A DNA stretch of 64,000 nucleotides, from assembly GCF_039613825.1 (NCBI RefSeq), contig NZ_CP154826.1, positions 4,132,113-4,196,112 of the forward strand, given 5' to 3'. The notes beneath the pieces are model-generated. The model searched no databases. It was not told the origin of the DNA and worked only from the letters and a program-made list of their open reading frames with translations. Source of the stretch: Diaminobutyricibacter sp. McL0608. Lineage in GTDB: Bacteria > Actinomycetota > Actinomycetes > Actinomycetales > Microbacteriaceae. Position 1 is the stretch's first letter, and each line of letters starts with the position of its first letter. Below, piece after piece: positions 17,891 to 25,627 of this stretch. A program made the position numbers and the translations under genes.

Positions 17891-18639
17891 GCTGTCGCTC
17901 CTGTGTAGGTCTTGCTTCCAGTGATGTAGCCGACGACATCGTCGCTGTTCGTCTGGGAGGTCTCCACCTCGGCGACCATCTGGCCGAGGTAGAGCACGCT
18001 GATGAAGTCGGCGACCTGGAAGACGTCGACGAGGTTGTGGCTGATCATGAGCACCCCTACGCCGCGTTCCGCGAGCCGCTTCACCAGGGAGAGCACCTGT
18101 TCGGTCTGGGCGACGCCGAGCGCCGCGGTCGGCTCGTCGAGAATGACGACCTTGGCCGACTTCAGCACCGAGCGGGCGATCGCGACGGTCTGGCGTTGCC
18201 CGCCGGAGAGGGAGGCGACTTTCTGGCGCACCGATTTCACTGTTCGGACGGACAGCGACCGGAGGGTTTCCGCCGCTTCGCGCTCCATCTTGCCCTCGTC
18301 GAACGTGCCGAGTTCGGTCTCCTCGCGGCCGAGGAACATGTTCTGCACGATGTCGAGGTTGTCGCAGAGCGCGAGGTCCTGGTAGACGACCTCGATGCCG
18401 AGGTGCGACGCCTCGCGCGGGTTGTGGAGGGCGACGACCTCGCCTTCGAACTTCACTACTCCTTCGTCATAGGGTTGCACGCCGGCCAGGCCCTTGATCA
18501 GGGTCGACTTGCCGGCGCCATTGTCCCCGACGAGTGCGGTGATCTTGCCCGGGTAGACCTTCAGCGACACGCCTTTGAGGACGCTCACCGGGCCAAAGCT
18601 TTTCTTGACGTCAGTCATTTCGATGATTGGCGAGTCCAT
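17887..18639 (-). CDS. Sugar ABC transporter ATP-binding protein (single domain)
   Basis: This is a 250-residue ATPase with Walker A GDNGAGKS (38-45), signature LSGGQ (144-148), and Walker B ending ILDEP (to 170). Classical XylG/RbsA proteins have two fused ATPase domains of about 500 residues. This one has a single domain, as in several actinobacterial sugar systems, so it presumably works as a homodimer. It is coupled to the permease by an ATGA overlap and separated from the binding protein by a hairpin-bearing gap. Confidence 0.88.
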   Translation of the reverse strand: MDSPIIEMTDVKKSFGPVSVLKGVSLKVYPGKITALVGDNGAGKSTLIKGLAGVQPYDEGVVKFEGEVVALHNPREASHLGIEVVYQDLALCDNLDIVQNMFLGREETELGTFDEGKMEREAAETLRSLSVRTVKSVRQKVASLSGGQRQTVAIARSVLKSAKVVILDEPTAALGVAQTEQVLSLVKRLAERGVGVLMISHNLVDVFQVADFISVLYLGQMVAEVETSQTNSDDVVGYITGSKTYTGATA

Positions 18640-18718
18640 TTGCGTTCCTTTGTTCGGGGCGACTGTGTCCCAATTGCCTGCTCAACGAAGAGTCTGCCAC
18701 CGCTGCCGAAGGAAGAAA

Positions 18719-18755
18719 GCTCCGCGCCGGGTTCATTCTGAACCTGACGCGGAGC
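18719..18755 (-). promoter_or_regulatory. Intercistronic stem-loop between binding-protein and ATPase genes
   Basis: GCTCCGCG..GGTTCA pairs with TGAACC..CGCGGAGC (two stems separated by a symmetric three-base internal loop), and TTTCTTCC follows on the minus strand. It lies 48 bases after the binding-protein stop. Such a structure would stabilise the upstream message or partly terminate, giving more binding protein than ATPase. Confidence 0.65.
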
Positions 18756-18802
18756 CTTCAGTGGGATCGACAGTCCGCTAGCGGGCTCTCATTTCCTTAT
18801 TG

Positions 18803-19885
18803 CTATTTGACGCCGTACTTCGTGCAGGCTGCTGCGACCTCTGCGGTGCAGATGTCCGATGCCTTCGCGTCGCCCGCGGTGACGACCTGCTCCACCTTGT
18901 CAGGGGTGATGTTGATCGGCGTGACAGCGATGAACGGCTTGCCGTACAGCTGCTGCGACGTAGCCGGCTTGTTGCCCTTGAGGAGCTGGATGGCGAGCTT
19001 GGAAGCCGCGTCGGCCTCGAGCTTGAACGGCTTGTACACCGTCGCGGCCTGCTTTCCGAGCAGCACGTTCTGGAGACCGGCGGTCGAAGCGTCCTGTCCG
19101 GAGACGGGAACCTTCAGGCCGTTCTTGTCCAGAATCGTGATGACGCCGGCAGCGTTGGTGTCGTTGGCGACCCAGACTGCGTCGACCTTGCCGCCCAGGC
19201 TGGTGAGAGCCTGTTCGAAGTTGGTCGCCGACTTCTGGCCGTCCCAGACACCGGTCGGCTCTGCAGCCGGCTTGATCCCTGCGGCGCTCATGACAGCGAC
19301 AGCGCCATCGTGGAACAGCTTGGCGTTGCCGTCAGTCGGGTCTCCGCCCATGTAGACGACCTTCGCCGTTGCAGGGTCCTTGTTCTCGGCCTTGAGGCCA
19401 TCGACGATGGCCTGGCCCTCGAGGGCTCCGACCTTCGTGTTGTCGAACGAGACGTAGTAGTCGGCCAGCATCGACGGAGCGCTTGCGGTGCCGGTGGTGA
19501 TCGGGCGGTCGTACGCGATGACCGGAATGCCCTGCTTCTGGGCCTTCTGGGTCACTGCGACGGCTGCGCCGTTGTAGTCGACGAGGATCATGACACCGCA
19601 GCCCTTGGTGAGCTGCTGGTCCGCGATGGTCGCGTACTTGTTCGGGTCGCCCTGGGCGTTCTGGATGTCGGCGGTGAAGCCGGCGTCGGTGAACGCCTTG
19701 TCGAGGGCGGGGCGGTCACCGTTCTCCCAACGGGGCGAGGACGCCGAGTCGGGGAGGATGACACAAGCTCGGCTTGCTGTGGTCGAGGTGGAGCCTGATC
19801 CGCTTCCGTTGCCGGTGCAACCGCTCAACAGCAGTGCTGTTGCGGCAGCGGCCACCGTGATGGGGATCCATGAAGATTTCTTCAC
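18803..19885 (-). CDS. Sugar-binding lipoprotein of ABC transporter (xylose XylF type)
   Basis: This 360-residue periplasmic-binding-protein family member is anchored outside the membrane. The signal peptide starts KKSSWIPITVAAAATALLLSGC, and the lipobox LLSGC places the lipidated Cys near residue 22. The mature part has the type I sugar-binding fold: GVMILVDYNGAAVAVTQKA, GIPVIAYDRPI, VDAVWVANDTNAAGVI, VPVSGQDAST. Four further cysteines are spread through the mature protein. GTG 19885 is chosen for the GAAAGGGA site just upstream; the open frame extends 58 codons further but without a signal sequence at its start. Confidence 0.9.
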   Translation of the reverse strand: MKKSSWIPITVAAAATALLLSGCTGNGSGSGSTSTTASRACVILPDSASSPRWENGDRPALDKAFTDAGFTADIQNAQGDPNKYATIADQQLTKGCGVMILVDYNGAAVAVTQKAQKQGIPVIAYDRPITTGTASAPSMLADYYVSFDNTKVGALEGQAIVDGLKAENKDPATAKVVYMGGDPTDGNAKLFHDGAVAVMSAAGIKPAAEPTGVWDGQKSATNFEQALTSLGGKVDAVWVANDTNAAGVITILDKNGLKVPVSGQDASTAGLQNVLLGKQAATVYKPFKLEADAASKLAIQLLKGNKPATSQQLYGKPFIAVTPINITPDKVEQVVTAGDAKASDICTAEVAAACTKYGVK

Positions 19886-19964
19886 GTCGTTCCCTTTCTT
19901 CTTCTTCTCTGAAGGAGGACACTCCTCGATGGCCACGCTCGGCTGTGAGCGATGGCTTCTAAAG

Positions 19965-19975
19965 TTTGGGCCAAA
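19965..19975. promoter_or_regulatory. Possible operator upstream of the sugar ABC operon
   Basis: TTTGGGCCAAA is an 11-base palindrome with a single central base, about 80 bases upstream of the binding-protein start. No regulator gene adjoins, so the binding protein for it is unknown. Confidence 0.35.
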
Positions 19976-20045
19976 TTGGTGACATTGGCAACATACTTGC
20001 GCGTAACGGTTCGGTAACCCTGTCGGGCTGATGTTCGTGACCGGG

Positions 20046-20051
20046 CAGACT
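20046..20051 (+). promoter_or_regulatory. Probable leaderless -10 hexamer for the gene at 20058
   Basis: CAGACT, six bases, then ATG 20058. An AGGA also lies in the six-base spacer, so either mode of initiation is possible. Confidence 0.4.
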
Positions 20052-20057
20052 AGGACC

Positions 20058-20447
20058 ATGGCCGATTTGCATGTTCACCCTGACCGACTGGAGATCCGCC
20101 TCACCACCGCTGAGAAAGCGCTTGCATTCCGGCGGGTCGACCTCGTGATCCCGCGGGACAGCATCCGGTCCGTGGCGATCACCGACGACCCGTGGATCTG
20201 GATCAGAGGCGTGCGTTCTCCGGGTGCTGCCGTGCCGCTGACGCTCGCAGTCGGGACGTGGAAGTTCCACGGGGGCAAGGATTTCCTGCTGCTGAAGGGC
20301 AAGCAGCGCGCCGCCGTCGTGCTCGATCTCGAGGGCGAGGAGTACGCGCGTGTCATCGTGTCCACGCCGCACGCCGCGAAACTGATCGAAGCGCTCCGGG
20401 TCGTCGACGACGCGAGCCGCCAGCCCGGCGGCGAACGCATCGAATAG
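20058..20447 (+). CDS. Hypothetical protein with PH-like pattern
   Basis: This is a 129-residue cytoplasmic-looking protein without signal or membrane helix. The alternating strands (LEIRLTTAEKALAF, SIRSVAITDDPW, GKDFLLLKGKQRAAVVLDL, YARVIVSTPH) followed by a C-terminal helix (AAKLIEALRVV) suggest a small bacterial PH-like domain; that is a resemblance only. ATG 20058 is preferred over a start nine codons earlier. It is divergent from the sugar ABC operon by about 170 bases and ends 13 bases before the convergent DUF1304 gene. Confidence 0.6.
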   Translation: MADLHVHPDRLEIRLTTAEKALAFRRVDLVIPRDSIRSVAITDDPWIWIRGVRSPGAAVPLTLAVGTWKFHGGKDFLLLKGKQRAAVVLDLEGEEYARVIVSTPHAAKLIEALRVVDDASRQPGGERIE

Positions 20448-20460
20448 CGCTACGCGACCC

Positions 20461-20841
20461 TCACGCCAGCATCAAGAACACAAGCCCTGCGAGCGGCAGC
20501 ACGCCCTGGATGAGCGCGGCGCGCACGTAGGTGCGTCCGGTGGTCAGTAGCACGACGGCGGCGAGCACCATGCAGGTCGCGCTGAAGAACACGAGTCCGA
20601 AGCCGACGTCGCGCAGCGTCGTCCAGTAGAGGACGAGGCCGACCGCGGCGCCCCCGGCGAGGAACAGGTTGTAGAAGCCCTGGTTGTACGCCATCGGACG
20701 GACCACATCCGCATCGCGCTGCGACGCGACGCCGAACCTGCGCCACACCTTCGGCGACGACCAGGTCACGCTCTCCATCCCGAAGATCCCGAGGTGGACG
20801 ACCGCTGCGGCCGCGATCAGGATCGATCCGATGATGGCCAT
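20461..20841 (-). CDS. DUF1304 family membrane protein (copy 1)
   Basis: This 126-residue protein has four predicted helices. It shows the DUF1304 signature: HLGIFGMESVTW near the N terminus and RPMAYNQGFYNLFLA in the middle. It is clearly paralogous to the gene at 22202-22582 over its full length. The function of the family is unknown. ATG 20841 is fixed by TATGCT six bases upstream. Confidence 0.85.
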   Translation of the reverse strand: MAIIGSILIAAAAVVHLGIFGMESVTWSSPKVWRRFGVASQRDADVVRPMAYNQGFYNLFLAGGAAVGLVLYWTTLRDVGFGLVFFSATCMVLAAVVLLTTGRTYVRAALIQGVLPLAGLVFLMLA

Positions 20842-20847
20842 GGTGTG

Positions 20848-20853
20848 AGCATA
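20848..20853 (-). promoter_or_regulatory. Leaderless -10 hexamer for DUF1304 copy 1
   Basis: TATGCT on the minus strand, six bases before ATG 20841. Only 11 bases separate it from the oppositely directed TAGGCT at 20865. Confidence 0.6.
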
Positions 20854-20864
20854 CGCTCGGCGGT

Positions 20865-20870
20865 TAGGCT
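20865..20870 (+). promoter_or_regulatory. -10 hexamer upstream of a six-codon ORF and the monooxygenase
   Basis: TAGGCT, six bases, then ATG 20877, which opens a mini-ORF rather than the long gene. Confidence 0.55.
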
Positions 20871-20876
20871 TCCCCG

Positions 20877-20897
20877 ATGAGGCGGAGGTCACGATGA
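20877..20897 (+). CDS. Possible six-residue leader peptide (MRRRSR)
   Basis: ATG AGG CGG AGG TCA CGA TGA begins exactly where a leaderless transcript from TAGGCT would start. Its TGA overlaps the ATG of the monooxygenase (ATGA). The internal GGAGG is also the ribosome-binding site of the main gene. Four of six codons are arginine, including two AGG, which is rare in this DNA. Translation of the peptide could therefore gate initiation at the long ORF. Not proven; it may be a chance frame. Confidence 0.4.
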   Translation: MRRRSR

Positions 20898-22114
20898 AAC
20901 TGATCGAAACCGACTGCGTCATCGCCGGCGGCGGCCCGGCCGGTGTGATGCTCGGGCTGATCCTCGCACGCAACGGCATCGATGTCGTCGTGCTCGAGAA
21001 GCACGGTGACTTCTTCCGCGACTTCCGCGGCGACACCATCCACCCGTCAACGATCGGCCTGCTGGGCGAGCTCGGCCTCCGCGACGGTTTCCTGCAGTTG
21101 CCGCACAATCGCATCCGCACCCTGGACGCCGTCATCGACGGCAACCGACTGCATCCCATCGATTTCGGGCGTCTCCGGCCGCCCGACGACTTTCTCGTGC
21201 TGGCGCCGCAGTGGGATTTCCTGAACTTCCTCGCGAAGGAGGGGGAGCGCTATGAGCGCTTCCACCTGCTGATGAACACGGGGGCGACGGATGTGATCGT
21301 CGAGGGCGGCGCGGTCCGCGGGATCATCGCATCCGATGCAGACGACGAACTGGAGATCCGGGGCACGCTGACGGTCGCCGCGGACGGCCGCGATTCGGCC
21401 GTGCGGGCGGCCGCCGGGTTGCGGCCGACAGAATTCGGTGTCCCGATCGACGTGCTCTGGTTCCGTCTGCCGAAACCGGATGCAGTCCCGCCGACCACGC
21501 TCGCCTACCTGGACGAGACCGGAATGGTGCTCACGATCGACCGCGGCGACTACTACCAGAGCGGGATGGTGATCCGGAAAGGCGACTTCGCCGAGCTTCA
21601 GGCGGCCGGACTCGAGGCGTTCGGCAAGGCGGTCGCCCACCCTGCGCCGTTCCTCGCGCCGGTCGTCGGCTCGATCACGTCATGGGACCAGGTGAAGCTG
21701 CTCTCGGTGCAGGTCAACCGTCTGGAGACGTGGCACCGGCCGGGCCTTCTCTGCATCGGCGACGCGGCCCACGCGATGTCGCCGGTCTTCGGCGTGGGAG
21801 TGAACTACGCGATCCAGGATGCGGTGGCCACGGCGAACCTCCTGGCGGCCGGGCTGCGCGCGGGGGCGGTTCCGGATGCGGCGCTCGCCGCGGTGCAGGA
21901 TCGCCGGCTGCCCCCGGTGAGGCGGATGCAGAGCATCCAGTTGCGCGTGCACCGGGTGGTCGCGCAGTCGGGCGGTCGCGCCATCCTCCCGAACCCGATG
22001 CCGGCGCCTTTGCGCTGGTTGCTGCGCCTGGCGATGCCGCTCGTGCAGCTGTTCACCGCGCGGATGATCGGGCGCGGCTTCCGCCCGGAGCACCTCGACC
22101 CGTCCCTCCGCTGA
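20894..22114 (+). CDS. FAD-dependent monooxygenase (PHBH/UbiH-like)
   Basis: This is a 406-residue group A flavoprotein. It has an N-terminal FAD-binding CVIAGGGPAGVMLGLILAR, a second FAD/NADPH motif around VAADGRDSAVRAAAG, and GDAAHAMSPVFGVGVNYAIQDA binding the FAD ribityl chain. The family hydroxylates aromatic or quinone-like substrates using NAD(P)H and O2. RDFRGDTIHPSTIGLLGELGL resembles actinobacterial members of unknown substrate. It lies between two DUF1304 paralogues on the other strand. GGAGG five bases before ATG 20894 is embedded in the leader ORF. Confidence 0.9.
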   Translation: MKLIETDCVIAGGGPAGVMLGLILARNGIDVVVLEKHGDFFRDFRGDTIHPSTIGLLGELGLRDGFLQLPHNRIRTLDAVIDGNRLHPIDFGRLRPPDDFLVLAPQWDFLNFLAKEGERYERFHLLMNTGATDVIVEGGAVRGIIASDADDELEIRGTLTVAADGRDSAVRAAAGLRPTEFGVPIDVLWFRLPKPDAVPPTTLAYLDETGMVLTIDRGDYYQSGMVIRKGDFAELQAAGLEAFGKAVAHPAPFLAPVVGSITSWDQVKLLSVQVNRLETWHRPGLLCIGDAAHAMSPVFGVGVNYAIQDAVATANLLAAGLRAGAVPDAALAAVQDRRLPPVRRMQSIQLRVHRVVAQSGGRAILPNPMPAPLRWLLRLAMPLVQLFTARMIGRGFRPEHLDPSLR

Positions 22115-22140
22115 TTCGCGTCGCGGAGCGGCATGCCCGG

Positions 22141-22197
22141 CGAGCACAGGAAAAAGCAGGCCTTGCCGCCCTGATAGCGTGCTTTTTCCTGTGCTCG
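22141..22197. repeat. Hairpin repeat, family B copy 1
   Basis: CGAGCACAGGAAAAAGCA and TGCTTTTTCCTGTGCTCG form a perfect 18-base-pair stem. It lies tail-to-tail between the monooxygenase and DUF1304 copy 2, 26 bases after the former's stop. Confidence 0.9.
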
Positions 22198-22201
22198 GCG
22201 G

Positions 22202-22582
22202 CTACGAGAGCAGGATGAGGACGAACCCAAGGAGTGGGAGGACACCCTGAACGAGGGCGGGGCGCAGGTAGCCGCGGCCGGTGGTGACCAGGACGATGGC
22301 GGCGGCGACCATGCTGCCGGTGGTGAACAGGATGAGCGCGAGGCCCGAGGCGTGCATCCCGATCCCATAGAAGATCAGGCCGAGGACGGCTCCGATCGCG
22401 AGGAACAGGTTGTAGAAGCCCTGGTTGTAGGCGAGCGGCCGGGTGGTGTTCGCGGCCTCCTGGCTCGCCACCCCGAAGCGCTTCCAGATCGTCGGTCGCG
22501 TCCAGCTGATGCTCTCCATGATGAAGATGCCGACGTGGAGCGCGGCGGCGAGGGTCACGAACACGGTCGCAAGGATGATCAT
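22202..22582 (-). CDS. DUF1304 family membrane protein (copy 2)
   Basis: This 126-residue, four-helix paralogue of the protein at 20461-20841 shares HVGIFIMESISW, WKRFGVASQ, RPLAYNQGFYNLFLAIGA and the ending QGVLPLLGFVLILLS. The equal lengths and the same orientation suggest a local duplication later separated by the monooxygenase, or insertion of that gene. ATG 22582 follows TAGCAT by six bases. The function is unknown. Confidence 0.85.
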   Translation of the reverse strand: MIILATVFVTLAAALHVGIFIMESISWTRPTIWKRFGVASQEAANTTRPLAYNQGFYNLFLAIGAVLGLIFYGIGMHASGLALILFTTGSMVAAAIVLVTTGRGYLRPALVQGVLPLLGFVLILLS

Positions 22583-22588
22583 GCGCTC

Positions 22589-22594
22589 ATGCTA
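22589..22594 (-). promoter_or_regulatory. Leaderless -10 hexamer for DUF1304 copy 2
   Basis: TAGCAT on the minus strand, six bases, ATG 22582. Confidence 0.6.
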
Positions 22595-22600
22595 TTGCCG

Positions 22601-22659
22601 GCGAGCACAGGAAAAGGCGGCTTGAAGTCGCATGATGAGCGGCCTTTTCCTGTGCTCGC
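22601..22659. repeat. Hairpin repeat, family B copy 2
   Basis: GCGAGCACAGGAAAAGGC and GCCTTTTCCTGTGCTCGC pair perfectly. It stands 68 bases after the stop of the oxidoreductase on the minus strand and directly upstream of the DUF1304 copy 2 promoter. Confidence 0.9.
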
Positions 22660-22727
22660 GGATGCGGGCGGGCGGGGGCGGGTGCGCGGATGGGGGCGTG
22701 CGGATGGGCGCTGCGCGGACGCGCAGG

Positions 22728-23750
22728 TCAGGCCCGCACGTCGACGACGGTGCGTCCGCGGACACGCCCGGCGAGGATCTCGGCCGACATGGGCACGGCG
22801 TCGGCGAGGGGGATCGACGTGGTCATCCCGGCGAGCAGCTCCGGGTCGAGGTCGGTCGCCAGCCGTGCCCAGGCCGTCTCGCGCTGGGCGAGCGGCGCAT
22901 CCACCGAGTTGATGCCGACGAGGGTGACGGCGCGCAGGATGAACGGCATCACCGTCGCAGGCAGGTCGCCACCCTGCGCCAGTCCGCACGCGGCGACGGT
23001 TCCGCCGTAGACCGTCTGGGCGAGTGCGTTCGCGAGGGTGTGGCTGCCGACCGCGTCGACGACGCCGCTCCAGCGCTGGCTCTGCAGCGGTTTGCCGGGG
23101 TCGCTGAGTTCGGCGCGGTCGATGATCGACGTGGCGCCCAGTCGCTCGAGATACGCGGATTCCTCCGCCACACGCCCCGTCGAAGCTGTAACCGGGTAAC
23201 CCAGTTTCGCGAGGATTGCTACGGCGACCGACCCGACCCCGCCTGCCGCGCCGGTGACGAGGATGCTCAACCCAGCATCCCGTGTCGACTCGGGTGTGAC
23301 GCCGTTCCGTTCGAGCGCCAGCACGGCGAGCATCGACGTGAACCCTGCCGTGCCGATCGCTGCCGCCTGCTCGCTCGTGAGCGCATCCGGAACCCGCACC
23401 AGCGCGCCACCGTCCACGCGCGCCCGCTCGGCGAGGCCCCCGTGATGGCGCTCGCCGATGCCCGAGCCGTTGAGGACGATGCGGTCTCCGGGCGACCAGC
23501 GGGGATCATCCGACGCTTCGACTGTACCGACCAGGTCGATACCGGGGATGAGCGGCGAGATGCGGGCGACGCCCGGCTTCCCGGCGATCGCGAGTCCGTC
23601 CTTGAAATTCAGTCCCGAATACTCGACAGCGATGGTCACCGCACCCGGCATGAGCAGAGCGTCGGTCAGACGTCGAACCTCAGCAGTGTGGGCGAGAATG
23701 CGCCCCGCCTCGGTGTCCTGTTCGATGACGATCGCGCGGAACTCGGTCAT
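22728..23750 (-). CDS. Zinc-independent quinone oxidoreductase / acrylyl-CoA reductase-like (YhdH/AcuI family)
   Basis: This 340-residue medium-chain dehydrogenase/reductase lacks zinc ligands. It has the N-terminal GroES-like domain with YSGLNFKDGLAI and PLIPGIDLVGTV, and the Rossmann motif TGAAGGVGSVAVAIL at about 153, followed by a TGR NADPH-binding turn. The YhdH/AcuI family reduces acryloyl-CoA or quinone-like enones with NADPH; the substrate here is untested. TATCGT seven bases before ATG 23750 sets the start. A family B hairpin lies downstream. Confidence 0.88.
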   Translation of the reverse strand: MTEFRAIVIEQDTEAGRILAHTAEVRRLTDALLMPGAVTIAVEYSGLNFKDGLAIAGKPGVARISPLIPGIDLVGTVEASDDPRWSPGDRIVLNGSGIGERHHGGLAERARVDGGALVRVPDALTSEQAAAIGTAGFTSMLAVLALERNGVTPESTRDAGLSILVTGAAGGVGSVAVAILAKLGYPVTASTGRVAEESAYLERLGATSIIDRAELSDPGKPLQSQRWSGVVDAVGSHTLANALAQTVYGGTVAACGLAQGGDLPATVMPFILRAVTLVGINSVDAPLAQRETAWARLATDLDPELLAGMTTSIPLADAVPMSAEILAGRVRGRTVVDVRA

Positions 23751-23757
23751 GGGTTTT

Positions 23758-23763
23758 ACGATA
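23758..23763 (-). promoter_or_regulatory. Leaderless -10 hexamer for the quinone oxidoreductase
   Basis: TATCGT on the minus strand, seven bases, ATG 23750. Confidence 0.5.
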
Positions 23764-23854
23764 CGCGCGCTGGAGCTGAGAGGATCGCACTGCGATCCCG
23801 CGACGCCAGCGCCGAGGCAGCTGCGCTGCCGAGGATGACCCCAGCGCGCAATTC

Positions 23855-24697
23855 TCAACTGATATCGCGGCGCCAGCTCACGAAGTACCCCGCGATCACG
23901 AAGATCGCGGCGTAGGCGGCGAGCACGAGCCCGCCCTGCCACCACTCGAGTGCCGCCGCGGTCGCTGCGGCCGGCGACGAGATCGTGAACACACTGGCGC
24001 CGACGAGCGCATCGCTGGCGGCACCGGGCAGGAATTTGCCGATGTTCGCCGTGACCTCCGAGAACGATGTCGCCAGGCGCAGAAGCGGCTCGACGAATTG
24101 GGTGAAGGCCAGCACGATCACAATGGTCGCGACCTGGTTGGGCACCAGCGTGCCGAGCCCGACCCCGATGAGGGCCCAGAGGGCCATCGCGAGAATGGAA
24201 CGCCCGATCTGCGCCCAGATCGCGGAGTCGCCGAGAGCGGTGTCGACCCCCACGATGGAGAGCGCGAGCGCGCCGATGCCGACCGCAGCGACCAGCGCGA
24301 CGACTCCGTAGACCGCACCGACGATGAAGGTGGAGGTGACCTTCGCCCCGAGGACCTGCCCGCGCCGGGGGTTGGCGAGGAAGGTCGGCGTCAGCGTCTG
24401 GTGACGGTATTCGCCTGTCGTCGCCAGTGCGCCGAGCAGCACGGGGAACACGTAGCCGACCGAGGTCGCGAAACTGTAGACGACGGGGGCCAGGTTGTGG
24501 AAGATCGCAGCCGCCGCGCCTTCGTTGCCGCCGTTGCCCCGGGTGATCTTGCCTGTCGAGATCAGCCCGAACAGCGTGGCCAGGCCTCCCGAGATCAGCC
24601 CGATGTAGAGGAACAGCACGATCGCGAGCAGCCACCACATGCGGGTCGTGCCGATCTTCGTGAATTCCGAGCGCACACCGGCGATGAAGGCGTTCAC
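23855..24697 (-). CDS. ABC transporter permease (ABC-2 type)
   Basis: This 280-residue membrane protein has about six helices: one near residue 20-45, a long pair around TSVGYVFPVLLGALATTGEYRHQTLTPTFL, and a C-terminal helix before SWRRDIS. The GEYRHQTLTPTFLANPRRGQVLGAK segment is the cytosolic coupling region typical of ABC-2 permeases next to CcmA-like ATPases. GTG 24697 overlaps the ATPase stop and has AAGGAGG upstream. It probably works as an exporter with the neighbouring ATPase; the cargo is unknown. Confidence 0.85.
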   Translation of the reverse strand: MNAFIAGVRSEFTKIGTTRMWWLLAIVLFLYIGLISGGLATLFGLISTGKITRGNGGNEGAAAAIFHNLAPVVYSFATSVGYVFPVLLGALATTGEYRHQTLTPTFLANPRRGQVLGAKVTSTFIVGAVYGVVALVAAVGIGALALSIVGVDTALGDSAIWAQIGRSILAMALWALIGVGLGTLVPNQVATIVIVLAFTQFVEPLLRLATSFSEVTANIGKFLPGAASDALVGASVFTISSPAAATAAALEWWQGGLVLAAYAAIFVIAGYFVSWRRDIS

Positions 24698-25596
24698 AGC
24701 GAGCCTCCTTCGCCGACGAGTGAGAGGAACGATTCTTCGAGTCCCGATCGATGCCGATGCAGGGAGCTCAGCTCGATGCCGGCGACGAACGCCACGTGTC
24801 CCACCTGGGCGGGTTCCGCATCCTCGACGAGCACGCCGCTGCGCAGCTCCGAGACGGTGAAACCGGATGCGCGGAGCGCGCCGATGAGTGCCGGCCGGTC
24901 GGGGGACTCGACGATCGTCTGCGGACCGCCCGCCGGGTCGAGGCTGGCGAGCGTCCCGCGATGCACGAGCTCGCCCTTGGCGATGATGATGACTTCGTCG
25001 ACGCTCTGCTGCACCTCGGAGAGCAGGTGCGAGCTGATCAGGATCGTTCGGCCTTCGTTGGCGAGCTCGCGCAGGAAGAGCCTGATCCATTTGATGCCCT
25101 CAGGGTCGAGGCCGTTGACCGGCTCGTCGAGCACCAGCACCCCCGGGTCGCCCATGAGCGCGAACGCGAGGCCGAGCCGCTGCCGCATGCCGAGCGAGTA
25201 TCCGCCGACGCGCCGGTCGGCGTAGTCGCTCAGCCCCACTTTCTGCAGCGCGGTGCCGACCGTCGCCGGGTCGAGGCGGGCCGCCTGGGCGTACACACGC
25301 AGGTGATTGCGTGCGGTCCGTCCCGGGTGGAAGCTCGCTGCCTCGAGTGCCGCTCCGACGGACGTCAAGGGTGATTCGAGGTGCGCATACGGCACGCCGC
25401 CGAACGTCGCTGTGCCTGTCGTCGGGGTGATCAGGCCGAGCAGCATGCGCAGCGTCGTCGTCTTGCCCGCGCCGTTCGGTCCGAGGAACCCGGTGACCCG
25501 ACCGGGCTCCACCGTGAAACTCAAGTCGTTGACGGCCGCGATGGGGCCGAAGTGTTTGGTCAGGCCGGAAATCTCGATCGGTACGCCGGTCGGCAA
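24694..25596 (-). CDS. ABC transporter ATP-binding protein (drug/lipid export type)
   Basis: This 300-residue ATPase has Walker A GPNGAGKT (39-46), the variant signature YSLGMRQRLGLA, Walker B with VLDEPVNGLDPEG, and the switch His in SSHLLSEV. The C-terminal 80 residues form an extra regulatory-type domain common in CcmA/DrrA-like ATPases. The start is TTG 25596 with GAGAGGGG ahead. It forms a two-gene operon with the permease. It could export an antibiotic, lipid or peptide; nothing in the window decides. Confidence 0.88.
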   Translation of the reverse strand: MPTGVPIEISGLTKHFGPIAAVNDLSFTVEPGRVTGFLGPNGAGKTTTLRMLLGLITPTTGTATFGGVPYAHLESPLTSVGAALEAASFHPGRTARNHLRVYAQAARLDPATVGTALQKVGLSDYADRRVGGYSLGMRQRLGLAFALMGDPGVLVLDEPVNGLDPEGIKWIRLFLRELANEGRTILISSHLLSEVQQSVDEVIIIAKGELVHRGTLASLDPAGGPQTIVESPDRPALIGALRASGFTVSELRSGVLVEDAEPAQVGHVAFVAGIELSSLHRHRSGLEESFLSLVGEGGSL

Positions 25597-25627
25597 CGTG
25601 AACCCCTCTCGGTTCGGGCGCGCCCGC

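Noticed and set aside
16301..17908. 535-codon plus-strand frame antisense to the sugar permease
   Set aside because: Its translation is a Glu/Asp/Arg/His-rich shadow with no domain; the permease on the minus strand has clear motifs.
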